64,000 bases of DNA from JBBRGK01 sp036741355. GTDB lineage: Bacteria > Chloroflexota > Dehalococcoidia > CAUJGQ01. Both the position numbers and the translations under genes were made by a program. A model generated the notes under the pieces. That model saw only the letters and a list, made by a program, of their open reading frames with translations, ran no database searches and was not told the DNA's origin. Position 1 is the first letter of the stretch, and each line of letters opens with the position of its first letter. The stretch lies in contig DAINSK010000001.1 of the NCBI GenBank assembly GCA_036741355.1, forward strand, positions 62,001 through 126,000, in the 5' to 3' direction. This document shows, piece after piece, positions 1 to 8,919 of this stretch.

Positions 1-11
1 ATGTCGAATCG

Positions 12-635
12 ATGATCACCGACGAAGGCAGAGCAGCGCTGAGCGAACTTCATGACACCGTGACTGCTGCCATTGCCGAAGGCGGCGATCCCGAGGCGAT
101 CATCGGACAGCTACGCGGGCCCTTCGCCGCGTTTTTCAAGCGCGATGGTTGGTTGCCCGAGCCGTGCCGGCAGGCGATTCCCGGCAAGGCCGCCAGCTAC
201 GCGTTGCTCCGTTCAAAGGACCCGGAGTTCGTGTTGTTCAGCATGGTGCTCCCGGCCGGCGAGAGCACAAAGGTTCACAACCACCTCGCCTGGGGACTGA
301 TCGGCCTGTGGCAGGGTCGCCAGTACGAAATACAGTACCGGCGGCTGGACGACGGGTCCAACCCGGAATACGCCGAGCTCGCCGAGACCGTGCGTCAAAC
401 GCTCGAGCCCGGCGACATAACCCGGCTTCTGCCGCCGGTGGACGATACCCATATCATCAAGACGCTCTCTGAAGTGCCCTCGATCTCGATTCACCTGCTC
501 GGAAACGACCTCGGTCGCATCAAACGTCAGCTCTTCTACCCCGAAGAAAATCGATCCGAAACTTTCGTCTCCGGATACGACAACGTACACGGAATTGCCG
601 GTGCTGACGCCGCCGGTGTTGGCGCACGACGATGA
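12..635 (+). CDS. Cysteine dioxygenase-like cupin protein
   Basis: This 207-residue protein resembles the cysteine dioxygenase / thiol dioxygenase cupin family, which uses a mononuclear Fe(II) to add O2 to a small thiol. The segment KVHNHLAWGLIGLWQG supplies a His-x-His pair (His89, His91), and a later histidine (about His147, in DDTHIIK) could complete the three-His metal site. The next gene, rny, follows closely on the same strand. The frame stays open back to the window edge, so the true start could lie outside. The substrate (cysteine, 3-mercaptopropionate or another thiol) cannot be read from the sequence. Confidence 0.72.
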   Translation: MITDEGRAALSELHDTVTAAIAEGGDPEAIIGQLRGPFAAFFKRDGWLPEPCRQAIPGKAASYALLRSKDPEFVLFSMVLPAGESTKVHNHLAWGLIGLWQGRQYEIQYRRLDDGSNPEYAELAETVRQTLEPGDITRLLPPVDDTHIIKTLSEVPSISIHLLGNDLGRIKRQLFYPEENRSETFVSGYDNVHGIAGADAAGVGARR

Positions 636-665
636 TAGACAGTGGAGGGTCGAGAACAGACTTGT

Positions 666-2207
666 ATGCATAACAATCGTCTCATCGCCTGGCTGCTTCG
701 GCTGTTCGGCACTGGCCCCAATCCGCGAGCCGGAGCCGTACGGCCATCCTCTGCGCCCGTTTCCGCGCCGCGGGACCCCGCCGAGGCCGAGAAGGCGCTG
801 GCCACTGCCCGCCGCGAGGCGCAAGAGATCGTAGAGCACGCCCGCACCGAAGTTACGGCGCTGCGCGAACGCTCCGTCGGCGAGGAGGAGGCGCAGCGAG
901 AGAACCTGGTCGAGGTTGCCCAGCGATTGGAGGACCGACAGGAGCGCTTGAACGCGCGCCTGACCGCTCTCGCCGAGCGAGAGCAGGCGCTACGAGAGAG
1001 TGCCGAGGAGCTCAAGTCGATCGAAACCGAAATCGAGGCATGTCGTGGTCAGCGCCTCAGCGCCCTTCAGCAGCGCGCCGGCGTCAGCATCGAAGAAGCG
1101 TCAGTTGAAGTTCTCTCTAACGTCGACCGCGAACTGCAGGAAGAGGCCGAACGCCGCCTGCGCGTTCACGAGGCCATCGTCGTGAGCGACGCGGACGGGC
1201 GTGCACGGGCCATCATTTCCACGGCCGTACAACGACTCAACCCCCCGAGCGTGCCGGATCCCGCGGCTGATCCCCTTCATTCTGCTACCGCCGACGCCAG
1301 ACAAAAACTGCTGGCTCGCGACGGCCACGCACTACGATCGATCGAGAAAGCGACCGGGTGTGAGGTTGCGGTCGAGGATATCCCGGGGGCGCCGCCGACG
1401 TTGACGCTGGCCGGCTTTGATCCGGTGCGTCGCGAGGTAGCCCGCACGGCGTTGACCTGGCTGATCCGCGATGGCTCCATGAACCCGACCAAAGTGGAAC
1501 AGACTATCCAGAAAGCACAGCGGGAGGTCAACGCGAGTATCGAGCGCGCCGGCCTGATCGCGGCGGCCGAGGCTGCCTGCAAGGATCTGCCCACGGAGGT
1601 GGTGCGCACACTCGGCAGGTTGCGCTACCGCACCAGCTACGGGCAGAACCAGCTCCAGCACGCGATCGAGACGTCCAGGTTAGGCGCAATGCTCGCCCAT
1701 GAGCTCGGCGCCGACGTGTATGTGCTTCGCAACGCGGCGCTGCTTCACGACCTGGGAAAAGCGGTCGACCGCGAAAACGAAGGCACGCACGCGATGCTCG
1801 GCGGAGAAATCTGCCGGCGCAACGGCATGCCGGAATCGATCGTGCACTGCATCGAGGCGCATCATGAGGAGATCGAGCCGGAAACGCTCGAAGCCCGCCT
1901 GACGATTATCGCCGACTCCATCAGTGGCGGCCGTCCCGGCGCCCGGCGCGAATCACTGGAACGGTATCTCGCTCGACTGGCGGCGCTGGAAGAGGTAGCG
2001 CACAGCTTCAGAGGCGTTGAGCGCGCCTTTGCCATCCAGGCCGGCCGGGAGCTTCGCATCCTTGTGCGCTCGGATCAGGTAGACGACGAGGGTGCGGCGC
2101 AGTTGGCCAGAGACGTGAGCAACATGATTCAAGAGAAGCTGGAGTATCCCGGCCAGATCAGGGTTACCGTGCTCCGGGAAACCCGCGCCGTGGAGTACGC
2201 GCGCTAG
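666..2207 (+). CDS. rny: Ribonuclease Y
   Basis: RNase Y is an endoribonuclease that initiates mRNA decay, normally tethered to the membrane. Visible in order are a short N-terminus, a long charged coiled coil (about residues 40-160), a KH domain (about 205-270) and an HD domain containing LLHDLGKAVD, followed by the conserved ending (AIQAGRE..., RETRAVEYA). The ATG is preferred to a GTG 24 bases upstream because homologs do not extend further; GGAGGG lies rather far upstream. Two oddities: the N-terminus has no convincing transmembrane helix, and the KH GxxG loop reads ARDG instead of the usual GREG. The HD metal site looks intact, so catalysis should be preserved. Confidence 0.9.
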   Translation: MHNNRLIAWLLRLFGTGPNPRAGAVRPSSAPVSAPRDPAEAEKALATARREAQEIVEHARTEVTALRERSVGEEEAQRENLVEVAQRLEDRQERLNARLTALAEREQALRESAEELKSIETEIEACRGQRLSALQQRAGVSIEEASVEVLSNVDRELQEEAERRLRVHEAIVVSDADGRARAIISTAVQRLNPPSVPDPAADPLHSATADARQKLLARDGHALRSIEKATGCEVAVEDIPGAPPTLTLAGFDPVRREVARTALTWLIRDGSMNPTKVEQTIQKAQREVNASIERAGLIAAAEAACKDLPTEVVRTLGRLRYRTSYGQNQLQHAIETSRLGAMLAHELGADVYVLRNAALLHDLGKAVDRENEGTHAMLGGEICRRNGMPESIVHCIEAHHEEIEPETLEARLTIIADSISGGRPGARRESLERYLARLAALEEVAHSFRGVERAFAIQAGRELRILVRSDQVDDEGAAQLARDVSNMIQEKLEYPGQIRVTVLRETRAVEYAR

Positions 2208-2217
2208 ATCGCACGTA

Positions 2218-2412
2218 TCAGGTTGGCTGGCCTGCCTGCGGCGGCAGCTTTCGAGAGGCCGGCCCCTCTCCCTCACGCGGCTCCAGGCCCGGCAAGCGAG
2301 TAACGGTTTCGTGGCCCCGCGGGCAGGTCATCGGATCGTCACGCCGGCGTCCGGGCCGCCAACGCTCGAACGTCTCGACGCAGGTCGTGCAACGGAAGAG
2401 ATAAACGGGCAT
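2218..2412 (-). CDS. FmdB-type zinc ribbon protein
   Basis: A 64-residue protein starting MPVYLFRCTTC, the typical opening of the FmdB/CxxC_CxxC putative regulatory zinc-ribbon family. The first zinc knuckle is CTTC; the second is degenerate (CPRGHE, one Cys plus His). It lies 32 bases downstream of the deformylase gene on the same strand, so the two probably share a transcript. Its function is unknown; family members are small nucleic-acid-binding or metal-binding proteins. GAGG precedes the ATG. Confidence 0.7.
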   Translation of the reverse strand: MPVYLFRCTTCVETFERWRPGRRRDDPMTCPRGHETVTRLPGLEPREGEGPASRKLPPQAGQPT

Positions 2413-2444
2413 CGCTTATTCGCCTCGCTATGCGCGCAGCAAGC

Positions 2445-3092
2445 TTACTCCAGCGCACCGCCGGACGTCGCCCTCAGCTTTGCAGGGGGCATAACCAGCC
2501 GCGGCCGGATGCCCCGCCGAACGTGGTGAGTTGGGGTCGCGTCGGCTACTCGTTCGCACGCTTCGTTCGACTCTTCGCCGGGCTCAACCTCTGCCGTTTC
2601 GTCATTTTCATCGTCGGAATGCCGGTGCAGGTGTTCGGGGCCGCTCAGTAGATCCACGTAAAGCAGACCGTTCGTGTGGTCGATCTCGTGCTCGAGCGCC
2701 TGCGCCAGCAGGTCGTCGGCGGCTTTAATCCGAATCTGACGGCCCTGCCGGTCGAGCCCTTTGACCGTCACTTTGACCGATCGGAACAGCTCTCCGCGAT
2801 AGCCTGGGATCGAGAGGCAGCCCTCTCTCACCCAACGCTGGCCGCTGTGGCGCACAACTTCGCCGTTAATCAGCGCGAAGGCGGGCACTTCCGGAACCTC
2901 GATAACGACGATACGAAGACCAACGCCGACCTGTGGCGCCGCGAGGCCAATTCCGGGTGCGTCCCGCATCGTCTCCAGCATATCGTCAATGAGCGTCTGT
3001 ACCGATCCATCCAGCACGTCGACGGGGCTGGCGACCTTGCGCAAGACATCGTCGCCCGGCTCGCCCAGGATACGGATTGTGCGGACGGCCAT
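2445..3092 (-). CDS. def: Peptide deformylase
   Basis: Removes the N-formyl group from nascent proteins using a catalytic metal. All three signature motifs are present: GIGLAAPQ (residues 47-54), EGCLS (90-94, metal ligand Cys92) and HEIDH (135-139, two metal-ligand histidines and the catalytic Glu). The core ends near residue 155 and is followed by a hydrophilic, acidic tail of about 60 residues not typical of the family. The FmdB-like gene follows on the same strand. Confidence 0.95.
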   Translation of the reverse strand: MAVRTIRILGEPGDDVLRKVASPVDVLDGSVQTLIDDMLETMRDAPGIGLAAPQVGVGLRIVVIEVPEVPAFALINGEVVRHSGQRWVREGCLSIPGYRGELFRSVKVTVKGLDRQGRQIRIKAADDLLAQALEHEIDHTNGLLYVDLLSGPEHLHRHSDDENDETAEVEPGEESNEACERVADATPTHHVRRGIRPRLVMPPAKLRATSGGALE

Positions 3093-3281
3093 GGGTATCT
3101 GCTCACTCCCTTAACGGTCGAATCTCGAATTATCCTAGCAGCGCCATAAAGGTACGATCCAGATCTGCAGCAGCGCGATCGCTCACGCCGCCTGTACGCT
3201 TGACACTCCCGAAGCGCCTCCCTAGCGTTGGCGATGCCCGCGGAAGCAAACCAGCACCGCGGCCGAGGAGATGAAAGCAGC

Positions 3282-4070
3282 ATGGCGACAATTCACCGCA
3301 ACGGCGTCAGTGTCGATTACAAAGTCCAGGGAGACGGCTATCCGGTCCTCTTCTCGCATGGATACGGCGCGACGGCTCAAATGTGGCGCCCGCAGGTCGA
3401 TGCGTTCTCCAGTCGCTGCAAGTTCGTGACCTGGGATATGCGCGGACATGGCAGCACAGGCAGCCCCGAACAAACGGAACTCTACAGCGAGGCCGAAAGC
3501 GTAGCGGACATGACCGCCATCCTGGACGCGATCGACGCTCAGCAGGCTGTGATCGGCGGTCTATCGCTCGGCGGCTACATGACGCTTGCTTTCTATCACG
3601 CGCATCCTGAGCGTTGCCGGGCGTTGATCCTTTGCGATACCGGACCCGGCTACCGGAATCCGACGGCGCGCGAAGGGTGGAACGAGACCGCAGAACGCCG
3701 GGCTTTAGCTTTTGAATCCCGCGGCTTGGACGCGCTCGGCCGCAGCCCCGAGGTAGAACAAACGCGCGGCGGGCACCGCTCGGCGCAGGGGCTGGCAAAC
3801 GCGGCGCGCGGCATGCTGAAGCAGTTCGACTCGCGCATCATCGAGAACCTCCCCAACATCGCGGTGCCGGTGTTGCTCATCATTGGCGAAAACGACGCAC
3901 CGTTCATCGGCGGCACGGATTACATGGCGTTAAAGATCCCCGGCGCCCGTAAGGCGGTGATCACCAACGCCGGTCACGCCTCGAACATCGACCAACCCGA
4001 ACAGTTCAACAGCTCAGTGCTCGCTTTCCTTGATGAGATCGGCGTGACGGCTCGGGAGTCCGCCTCCTAA
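3282..4070 (+). CDS. Alpha/beta-fold hydrolase
   Basis: A 262-residue single-domain hydrolase. The nucleophile elbow GGLSLGGY puts the catalytic serine near residue 95; the acid is probably the Asp of IGENDAPF and the base the His of NAGHASN. An oxyanion-type HGYG motif lies near residue 26. The ATG at 3282 is chosen because GAGGAG lies 11 bases upstream, and the preceding in-frame residues look non-coding. The TAA stop is part of a palindromic repeat found after other genes in this window. The substrate is unknown; esterase, lactonase or C-C hydrolase activity are all possible. Confidence 0.85.
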   Translation: MATIHRNGVSVDYKVQGDGYPVLFSHGYGATAQMWRPQVDAFSSRCKFVTWDMRGHGSTGSPEQTELYSEAESVADMTAILDAIDAQQAVIGGLSLGGYMTLAFYHAHPERCRALILCDTGPGYRNPTAREGWNETAERRALAFESRGLDALGRSPEVEQTRGGHRSAQGLANAARGMLKQFDSRIIENLPNIAVPVLLIIGENDAPFIGGTDYMALKIPGARKAVITNAGHASNIDQPEQFNSSVLAFLDEIGVTARESAS

Positions 4071-4099
4071 CCCCCGGCCCCTTCCCTGCAGGGAAGGGG
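4066..4099 (+). repeat. Gene-3' palindromic repeat, copy 1
   Basis: CCTAACCCCCGGCC followed by the palindrome CCCTTCCCTGCAGGGAAGGG. The hydrolase stop codon TAA is the TAA of CCTAACC. Four further copies of the CCTAACCC...CCTTCC pattern occur in the window, each just after a gene and in that gene's orientation. The hairpin could act as a terminator or protect the mRNA 3' end. Confidence 0.7.
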
Positions 4100-4204
4100 A
4101 GCTCGAACGCGGATTTCTTTACTGCACAAGTTACTATAGGGGCGTGTTGCTACGCGCCGGGCCGCGCGCCGCTGCACCCCAGTCCGAGCGTTGCTTCCAA
4201 TAAT

Positions 4205-4242
4205 CGTCCCTTCCCGCACCGGGAAGGGATAAGAGGGTTAGG
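4205..4242 (-). repeat. Gene-3' palindromic repeat, copy 2
   Basis: On the minus strand this reads CCTAACCCTCTTAT and then the palindrome TCCCTTCCCGGTGCGGGAAGGGA. It starts 12 bases after the stop of the convergent XRE-regulator gene. With copy 1 it forms a pair of facing hairpins between two convergent genes. Confidence 0.65.
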
Positions 4243-4253
4243 AGCCAACGCAC

Positions 4254-4730
4254 CTACGATGCCCGACGGCGGCCCATGCTGAGGGCCAGCCGGAGGGCCG
4301 ACTTCACGTCGCGGAACTGGTCGGCCGGCAGGCGGTCGATATCCGCTAGCAGAATTCGCCATTCGGGGTCGGCTTCTACTCGACTGAGGCTGCGCTGCGC
4401 GGGCGGCGGCAACATCCCCGCTTTCTCGGCGACGTACTCTACCGGCAGACGAAAACAGCGGGCGACGCCGATGACCGCCTCTCGATCGGGCAGGGATTTG
4501 CGGTGCCGCCACACGCTCACCGTGGATGCATTGACGTTGGCGTAGACCGCGAGCTGAGCCGGCCGCATATTGCGGGTCTGAAGCTCTTCTTCGACGAAGT
4601 CCGACCAGATCTCCAGCCGCCGCCGTCGCTGCTCCTCGCACATTCGCCCGCCCGTTCGCGGCTGCGTGTCGTGTTCGAACGCGATTGCCGCAACGGCCAC
4701 CTGAACCGGTGCTTTCATGAGTTGTTGCAT
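4254..4730 (-). CDS. XRE-family helix-turn-helix regulator
   Basis: A 158-residue protein with a helix-turn-helix of the lambda-repressor/XRE class at about residues 45-100, centred on MRPAQLAVYANVNASTVSVW, followed by an acidic helical tail. A strong Shine-Dalgarno (AGGAGGT) sits about six bases before the ATG, so the start is well supported. It is monocistronic and convergent with the upstream hydrolase. It resembles small cytosolic DNA-binding regulators; operator and ligand are unknown. Confidence 0.75.
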   Translation of the reverse strand: MQQLMKAPVQVAVAAIAFEHDTQPRTGGRMCEEQRRRRLEIWSDFVEEELQTRNMRPAQLAVYANVNASTVSVWRHRKSLPDREAVIGVARCFRLPVEYVAEKAGMLPPPAQRSLSRVEADPEWRILLADIDRLPADQFRDVKSALRLALSMGRRRAS

Positions 4731-4866
4731 TGGTTACCTCCTGCATCCGAATTCTCGGTACAAGAGGGCAACGACCGCTGTGCATCCGGACACTTCAGAG
4801 GTGTGAAGTCGCATACACATGAGCCCCGAGAGCCCAACGTTTGCTACGCTGACCCGGGGAGTCTCG

Positions 4867-5181
4867 ATGGAACCGAAGATCGATCAGGAATCAGGCACTA
4901 CCACGCAAGCAGCATCATTACCATTGGGGATCCGGTTCCCGGCGGCGCATCAGTATTTCCGTATGCGGCTGCTTGACGAGATCTTCCCGATTGCGCCGTG
5001 GGCATCCTGCATGGCAACTGAAGTAGAGGAAGGTTCCTGGGAAGTGCGGCTGCTATGGCCCGAGATAGGGGTCGAGGCAGTCGAGCATTTCAGCCGGGAC
5101 GATCTGACGTCCGTCTACGGGAGATGGATGGACTGGGCGCGCACCCAGATATTCCAGATCGCCGATCGACTACCTGCGTAA
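4867..5181 (+). CDS. Uncharacterized 104-residue protein
   Basis: Not recognised. The ATG is preceded by GGGGAG at good spacing. The protein has no signal peptide or membrane segment; it is mixed in composition, tryptophan-rich in its second half and ends in an amphipathic stretch (WMDWARTQIFQI). It sits alone between the divergent XRE regulator and the convergent zinc-ribbon gene. Codon use matches the neighbours, supporting a real gene. Confidence 0.55.
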   Translation: MEPKIDQESGTTTQAASLPLGIRFPAAHQYFRMRLLDEIFPIAPWASCMATEVEEGSWEVRLLWPEIGVEAVEHFSRDDLTSVYGRWMDWARTQIFQIADRLPA

Positions 5182-5282
5182 TCCGATCGCAAGCGCGGTC
5201 TCGCGCTGCGCGGTCATCGGTACGAGCTGCCGCGCCAACCGGCCTCCGCGTTCGAGCGGAGGAGTACGGACCGGGCAGGATC

Positions 5283-5636
5283 TTACCAGCGGTCGCCGCG
5301 ACCGCCGCCGTAGCTCGACTGTCGGGGTTGAGCCCGGAAGCAATCGGAGCAGTAAACCGGTTTGTCGCCGCGCGGCTCGAACGGCACCCGGGCCTCGTTA
5401 CCGCAAGTGGCGCAAACGGCGCTAAACATCTCGCGTTGCTGGCCGCCGGAGTATCCGCCGCCACGGCCGTAATCGTCCCCGCCAGAGCGCGATTGGCGGC
5501 GCGACGCGCGACAACTCGCACAACGGCGGGGCTCGTTGGTAAAGCCCTTCGACGCGTGAAACTCCTGCTCACCCGAGGTGAATACAAATTCCGCACCACA
5601 ATCCGCGCAGGTCAGGGTCTTGTCGGTAAAGGACAC
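5283..5636 (-). CDS. Double zinc-ribbon protein with Gly-rich linker
   Basis: A 117-residue protein with two Cys4 zinc sites: CADC...CASC near the N-terminus (with the family signature EQEFHASKGFTNEPRRC) and CATC...CSDC near the C-terminus. They are joined by an Arg/Gly/Tyr-rich linker, and a similar tail closes the protein. A GTG start is chosen because GGAGG lies six bases upstream and homologs begin near SFxDKTL; an ATG 39 bases upstream lacks a ribosome site. The architecture suggests RNA or DNA binding, but no function is established. Confidence 0.8.
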   Translation of the reverse strand: MSFTDKTLTCADCGAEFVFTSGEQEFHASKGFTNEPRRCASCRASRRQSRSGGDDYGRGGGYSGGQQREMFSAVCATCGNEARVPFEPRGDKPVYCSDCFRAQPRQSSYGGGRGDRW

Positions 5637-5785
5637 TCGATGCCTCCAGTCATGAATGGGTAGCGCTTCGGTCATCGAACGTCCGGCAAGGAATGCTGCT
5701 CATTCCTTCGGAGGGCGGATGCGAAGGCGACACCGGCCGGTATTCTAACACAGGAGTGCAACCCTGCAAATGTCTTCCTGAATCG

Positions 5786-7237
5786 CTATGTTTCACGCTG
5801 CAGAAACGCCTGTACGCGGTCCATCAGCGGTTTTTTGTCGTAGACGTTGTAGAGGGCGCTGGCGTTCCGAACCGGGTCGCCGAAGAAGAAACGCTCGTAC
5901 AGTACCTGTCGCGAGCCGAAAGAGCTGCACGCGGTGTCCCAGGCGAGCCGAAAGAGACGAACGCGATCGCGTCCGCTCGCCGTCGCCGCCTGGTAATAGC
6001 GGTCGATATCACCGCCGATCGGGCTGAGCAGATCTGCTTCAGATGGCGTCGCCATCAGCCCGCTCGCGCCAAGCAGTTGCAGGATTTCGATCATGCGCGG
6101 GTACATTTTCGGAAACATGTTGCGGGCAACGTCGAGAGGCGCTCGCGCCGGGCAAGCGACGCCCCATTCGTCAATCTCGGCGTCCGCTTCGCCCGCGCGC
6201 AGGCAGGCCTTCATCGTCTCCAGGTAGGTAATGATCTCCGCGACCTTCTCTTGAACGTGTTGGAACTGATCGACGCCGATCGTCTCGATCATCAGGCAGG
6301 CCAGCCCGAGGATGAACTCGGCCTTCGCGACGTTCTTGGCAACGACCTGGTGCATCATATGCACCACAGCGTTGGTTTTGCCGTACGCGCCGTTGCACAG
6401 CCCGACGTCGCCGAGGATAAACACCCGCTCCCACGGCACCAGGACGTCGTCGAAGACGACGACCGAGTCCATCTCCTCGAAACGGGACGACAGCGGATGA
6501 TCGAACACCGGCCTGCCGATGTCGTAGCTGTCGCGGCAGATGAAGCGCAGACCGGGAGTATCGCAGCGAATGGCAAACGCAAAGGCGTATGGGCGGTCCT
6601 CCGGCGCCCCCTTGAGCACGGTCGAGGGAAACACTCCTAACTCATCGGCAAGCGGCGCCAGCGTCGCCAGCATGCGGGCACCGCGAACGACGATCCCTGC
6701 ATCGGTTTCCTTGACTACCGCCGCAGCCAGCAATGGGTCGGCCTGTTGGGCTGGGCCGACCGCACGGTTCGATTGCGGGTTAATCAGCGTGTGCGTCAGG
6801 CAAAGGTCGTGTTCTCGGATGTGCTCGTAGTAGTTGCGGACATTTGCGCTGAAGCGGTCGTCGGCGCTGCCGAAATAAGCGGCGGCCGCGGCGAACGCCA
6901 TGAAGCTACTGTTCAGATAGTCGGGTGTGCGACCCATCATGCCGCCGGTGTCAGCCGCCCATCGCGACATCATGCGGCGCCGCTTCACCAGGTCGTCAAT
7001 ATTGCGCGGCGGCAGGAAGGACATGCCCACTCGATTGCCGCTCGTGGGAGACACGTAAGTCATTTCGTCGCGCAGCGCCGGGTCGTGTTGCATGTCGTAG
7101 AGGCGAGCAACCGATCGGGCGCCGTGGCAAAACGCCGGGTGAGACGTTACATCTTCGACCCGTTCGCCGCCGATCCAGATCTGCGGTCGGGCGGCCTTCA
7201 GGCCTGTCAGATATTCAGCACCCGTGCGGGCTCCCAT
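5786..7237 (-). CDS. HpaB-type FADH2-dependent monooxygenase / 4-hydroxybutyryl-CoA dehydratase family
   Basis: A 483-residue protein of the 4-hydroxyphenylacetate 3-hydroxylase (HpaB) superfamily, full length with the acyl-CoA-dehydrogenase-like fold. Recognisable segments include the N-terminal TGAEYL...R-PQIWIGGERV, the central THTLINPQSNR and the C-terminal GGDIDRYYQ. In the two-component system this oxygenase uses FADH2 from a separate reductase to ortho-hydroxylate a phenol. A flavin reductase gene is divergently transcribed 133 bases away, which supports monooxygenase rather than dehydratase function. AGGAGCG lies seven bases before the ATG. The substrate is uncertain. Confidence 0.85.
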   Translation of the reverse strand: MGARTGAEYLTGLKAARPQIWIGGERVEDVTSHPAFCHGARSVARLYDMQHDPALRDEMTYVSPTSGNRVGMSFLPPRNIDDLVKRRRMMSRWAADTGGMMGRTPDYLNSSFMAFAAAAAYFGSADDRFSANVRNYYEHIREHDLCLTHTLINPQSNRAVGPAQQADPLLAAAVVKETDAGIVVRGARMLATLAPLADELGVFPSTVLKGAPEDRPYAFAFAIRCDTPGLRFICRDSYDIGRPVFDHPLSSRFEEMDSVVVFDDVLVPWERVFILGDVGLCNGAYGKTNAVVHMMHQVVAKNVAKAEFILGLACLMIETIGVDQFQHVQEKVAEIITYLETMKACLRAGEADAEIDEWGVACPARAPLDVARNMFPKMYPRMIEILQLLGASGLMATPSEADLLSPIGGDIDRYYQAATASGRDRVRLFRLAWDTACSSFGSRQVLYERFFFGDPVRNASALYNVYDKKPLMDRVQAFLQRET

Positions 7238-7369
7238 GCGCGTTCGCTCCTGCTACTGCGAATTGCCGCCGGTTATTAGTAACCGCGGGCCCTGGCTCGA
7301 CGCCGGCCGAATGTCGCCCTACCATATCAGCACGTCACGGGATCAGTTGGGCGGGGCTGTAGTCTTCTT

Positions 7370-8029
7370 ATGCAAAGACACGAATCCACTGTGTTTGACC
7401 CGCAGCAGATGCGCCCCAGCGATCTCTATCACCTGTTGAACGCTGTGGTTGTGCCGAGGCCGATCGCGTGGGTCTCCACCTTAAGCGATCGTGGTGTTGC
7501 TAACCTCGCCCCGCACAGCTATTTCACCGTCCTGGCGGCCGATCCGCCGACAGTCTGCTTTTCGAGCGCCGGTGAGAAGGACTCACTTCGCAATGCGCGC
7601 TTCACCGGCGATTTCGTGGTTAACGTCGTGAGCGAAGGTCTGGCCGAGGCGATGAACCACACTGCCGCCGACTTCCCGCCCGATCTGAGCGAGTTTACGG
7701 CGGCCGGATTGACCCCGGTGCCGTCTGACCTTGTGCGTGCGCCGCGGCTGCTGGAAGCTCCCGCCAACCTCGAGTGTCGCCTGACTCAGGTAATCGAGAT
7801 CGGCCGCAACCCGAACTACGTTGTTGTCGGCGAGGTTGTCCGGTTCCACGTGGATTCCACTGCTATCATCGACGGGCGCGTGGACGTTTCGCGTATCCGC
7901 CCGCTGGGGCGTCTCGCCGGTTCAGGTTATGTCACACCGGGCGAGTTCTTTCAACTGGTGCGGCCCACCTATGCCGGCCTGGTGGCAACCGGCAACGTCC
8001 ATCTCAACGGAGAGAAGACGCGCGCGTAA
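7370..8029 (+). CDS. Flavin reductase family protein (FMN-binding split barrel)
   Basis: A 219-residue protein of the flavin-reductase-like split-barrel family. The N-terminal PRPIAWVSTLSDRGVANLAP and the following SYFTVLAADPPTVCFS are characteristic of the longer flavoredoxin/DIM6-type members. It is divergent from the HpaB-type oxygenase, so a role supplying reduced flavin is a reasonable inference. There is no clear Shine-Dalgarno before the ATG; leaderless translation or a downstream start is possible. Confidence 0.82.
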   Translation: MQRHESTVFDPQQMRPSDLYHLLNAVVVPRPIAWVSTLSDRGVANLAPHSYFTVLAADPPTVCFSSAGEKDSLRNARFTGDFVVNVVSEGLAEAMNHTAADFPPDLSEFTAAGLTPVPSDLVRAPRLLEAPANLECRLTQVIEIGRNPNYVVVGEVVRFHVDSTAIIDGRVDVSRIRPLGRLAGSGYVTPGEFFQLVRPTYAGLVATGNVHLNGEKTRA

Positions 8030-8071
8030 CCACACAGCGCCAATCCGAATTTCGGGACGCTGGAGAATCAG

Positions 8072-8917
8072 ATGCGCCTCACGATGCTCGGCACCGGCAC
8101 GCCCATTCCCGACCCGGCGCGCCGCGGCCCGAGTCAGGTCGTCCAGGCAGGAGCTGACGCTCTTCTGGTCGACTGCGGAAGCGGCGTCGTGCAGCAGTTG
8201 GTGGCCGCGCGCATCGATCCCGGATCTATCCGAAACGTCCTGATCACGCATCACCACTCGGATCACACGATTGACCTTGCGCACTTTCTCTTTACCGGCT
8301 GGGTCATGGGTTGGTGGAAGCAACCACCCGCTATTTACGGACCACCCGGAACCGCGGAGTTCGTGAGGCGGCTCTTGCATGCCTTCGAGCTGGACATCAA
8401 CTTTCGTCTTCAGGCCCGCGAACAGCCGCTGGAGCGGCTCGTGCCGGTTTGCATCGACATTGAGGCCGGCTGGGTGCTGGAGGGGAACGACTGGAGAGTC
8501 GCGGCTTTCGGCGTGGAGCACGAGCCGGTTCATCCCGCGTTTGGGTTCCGCGTCGAGTCCGGTCGCCGTTCGGCCGTGGTCAGCGGCGACACGCATCCGT
8601 GCGAGACCCTGATCCGGAACGCCATGGACACAGACCTGCTGGTTCACGAGGTCTACTGGACGGCCGGCGCGGAGGCTCGTAAGCAGGGCGTCACCGATGA
8701 GGCGTCCCTGGCGCGGATGACCGCGATCGACGCGTACCACACCGGGTCGGAAGAGCTTGGACGGGTCGCGACGGACTGCGGCGCGCGGGCGCTGGCGCTC
8801 AGCCACATTCTCTTCCGCGGCGGTGGTCCCGGAAACCTGTTGAGCGACGTTCGGCGTGATTATCGGGGCCCGGTTACCGTCGCAGAGGACCTGATGGCGT
8901 TCGACCTGGAGGATTGA
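8072..8917 (+). CDS. MBL-fold metallo-hydrolase (RNase Z-like)
   Basis: A 281-residue metallo-beta-lactamase-fold protein. Its metal motif THHHSDH is at residues 59-65, and later conserved ligands occur in SGDTH and in the C-terminal SHI. The MRLTMLGTGTPIPDPARRGP opening is typical of the RNase Z / arylsulfatase-like branch. It lacks clear features of a true tRNase Z, so small-molecule hydrolase activity is equally likely. GGAGA precedes the ATG by five bases. The next gene starts two bases after its stop codon, so the two are probably co-translated. Confidence 0.85.
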   Translation: MRLTMLGTGTPIPDPARRGPSQVVQAGADALLVDCGSGVVQQLVAARIDPGSIRNVLITHHHSDHTIDLAHFLFTGWVMGWWKQPPAIYGPPGTAEFVRRLLHAFELDINFRLQAREQPLERLVPVCIDIEAGWVLEGNDWRVAAFGVEHEPVHPAFGFRVESGRRSAVVSGDTHPCETLIRNAMDTDLLVHEVYWTAGAEARKQGVTDEASLARMTAIDAYHTGSEELGRVATDCGARALALSHILFRGGGPGNLLSDVRRDYRGPVTVAEDLMAFDLED

Positions 8918-8919
8918 AG

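Noticed and set aside
4066..4242. The two hairpins around 4.1-4.2 kb as ends of one MITE
   Set aside because: Both follow gene stops and face inward with each gene; other copies occur singly, so two separate 3' repeats fit better than terminal inverted repeats.
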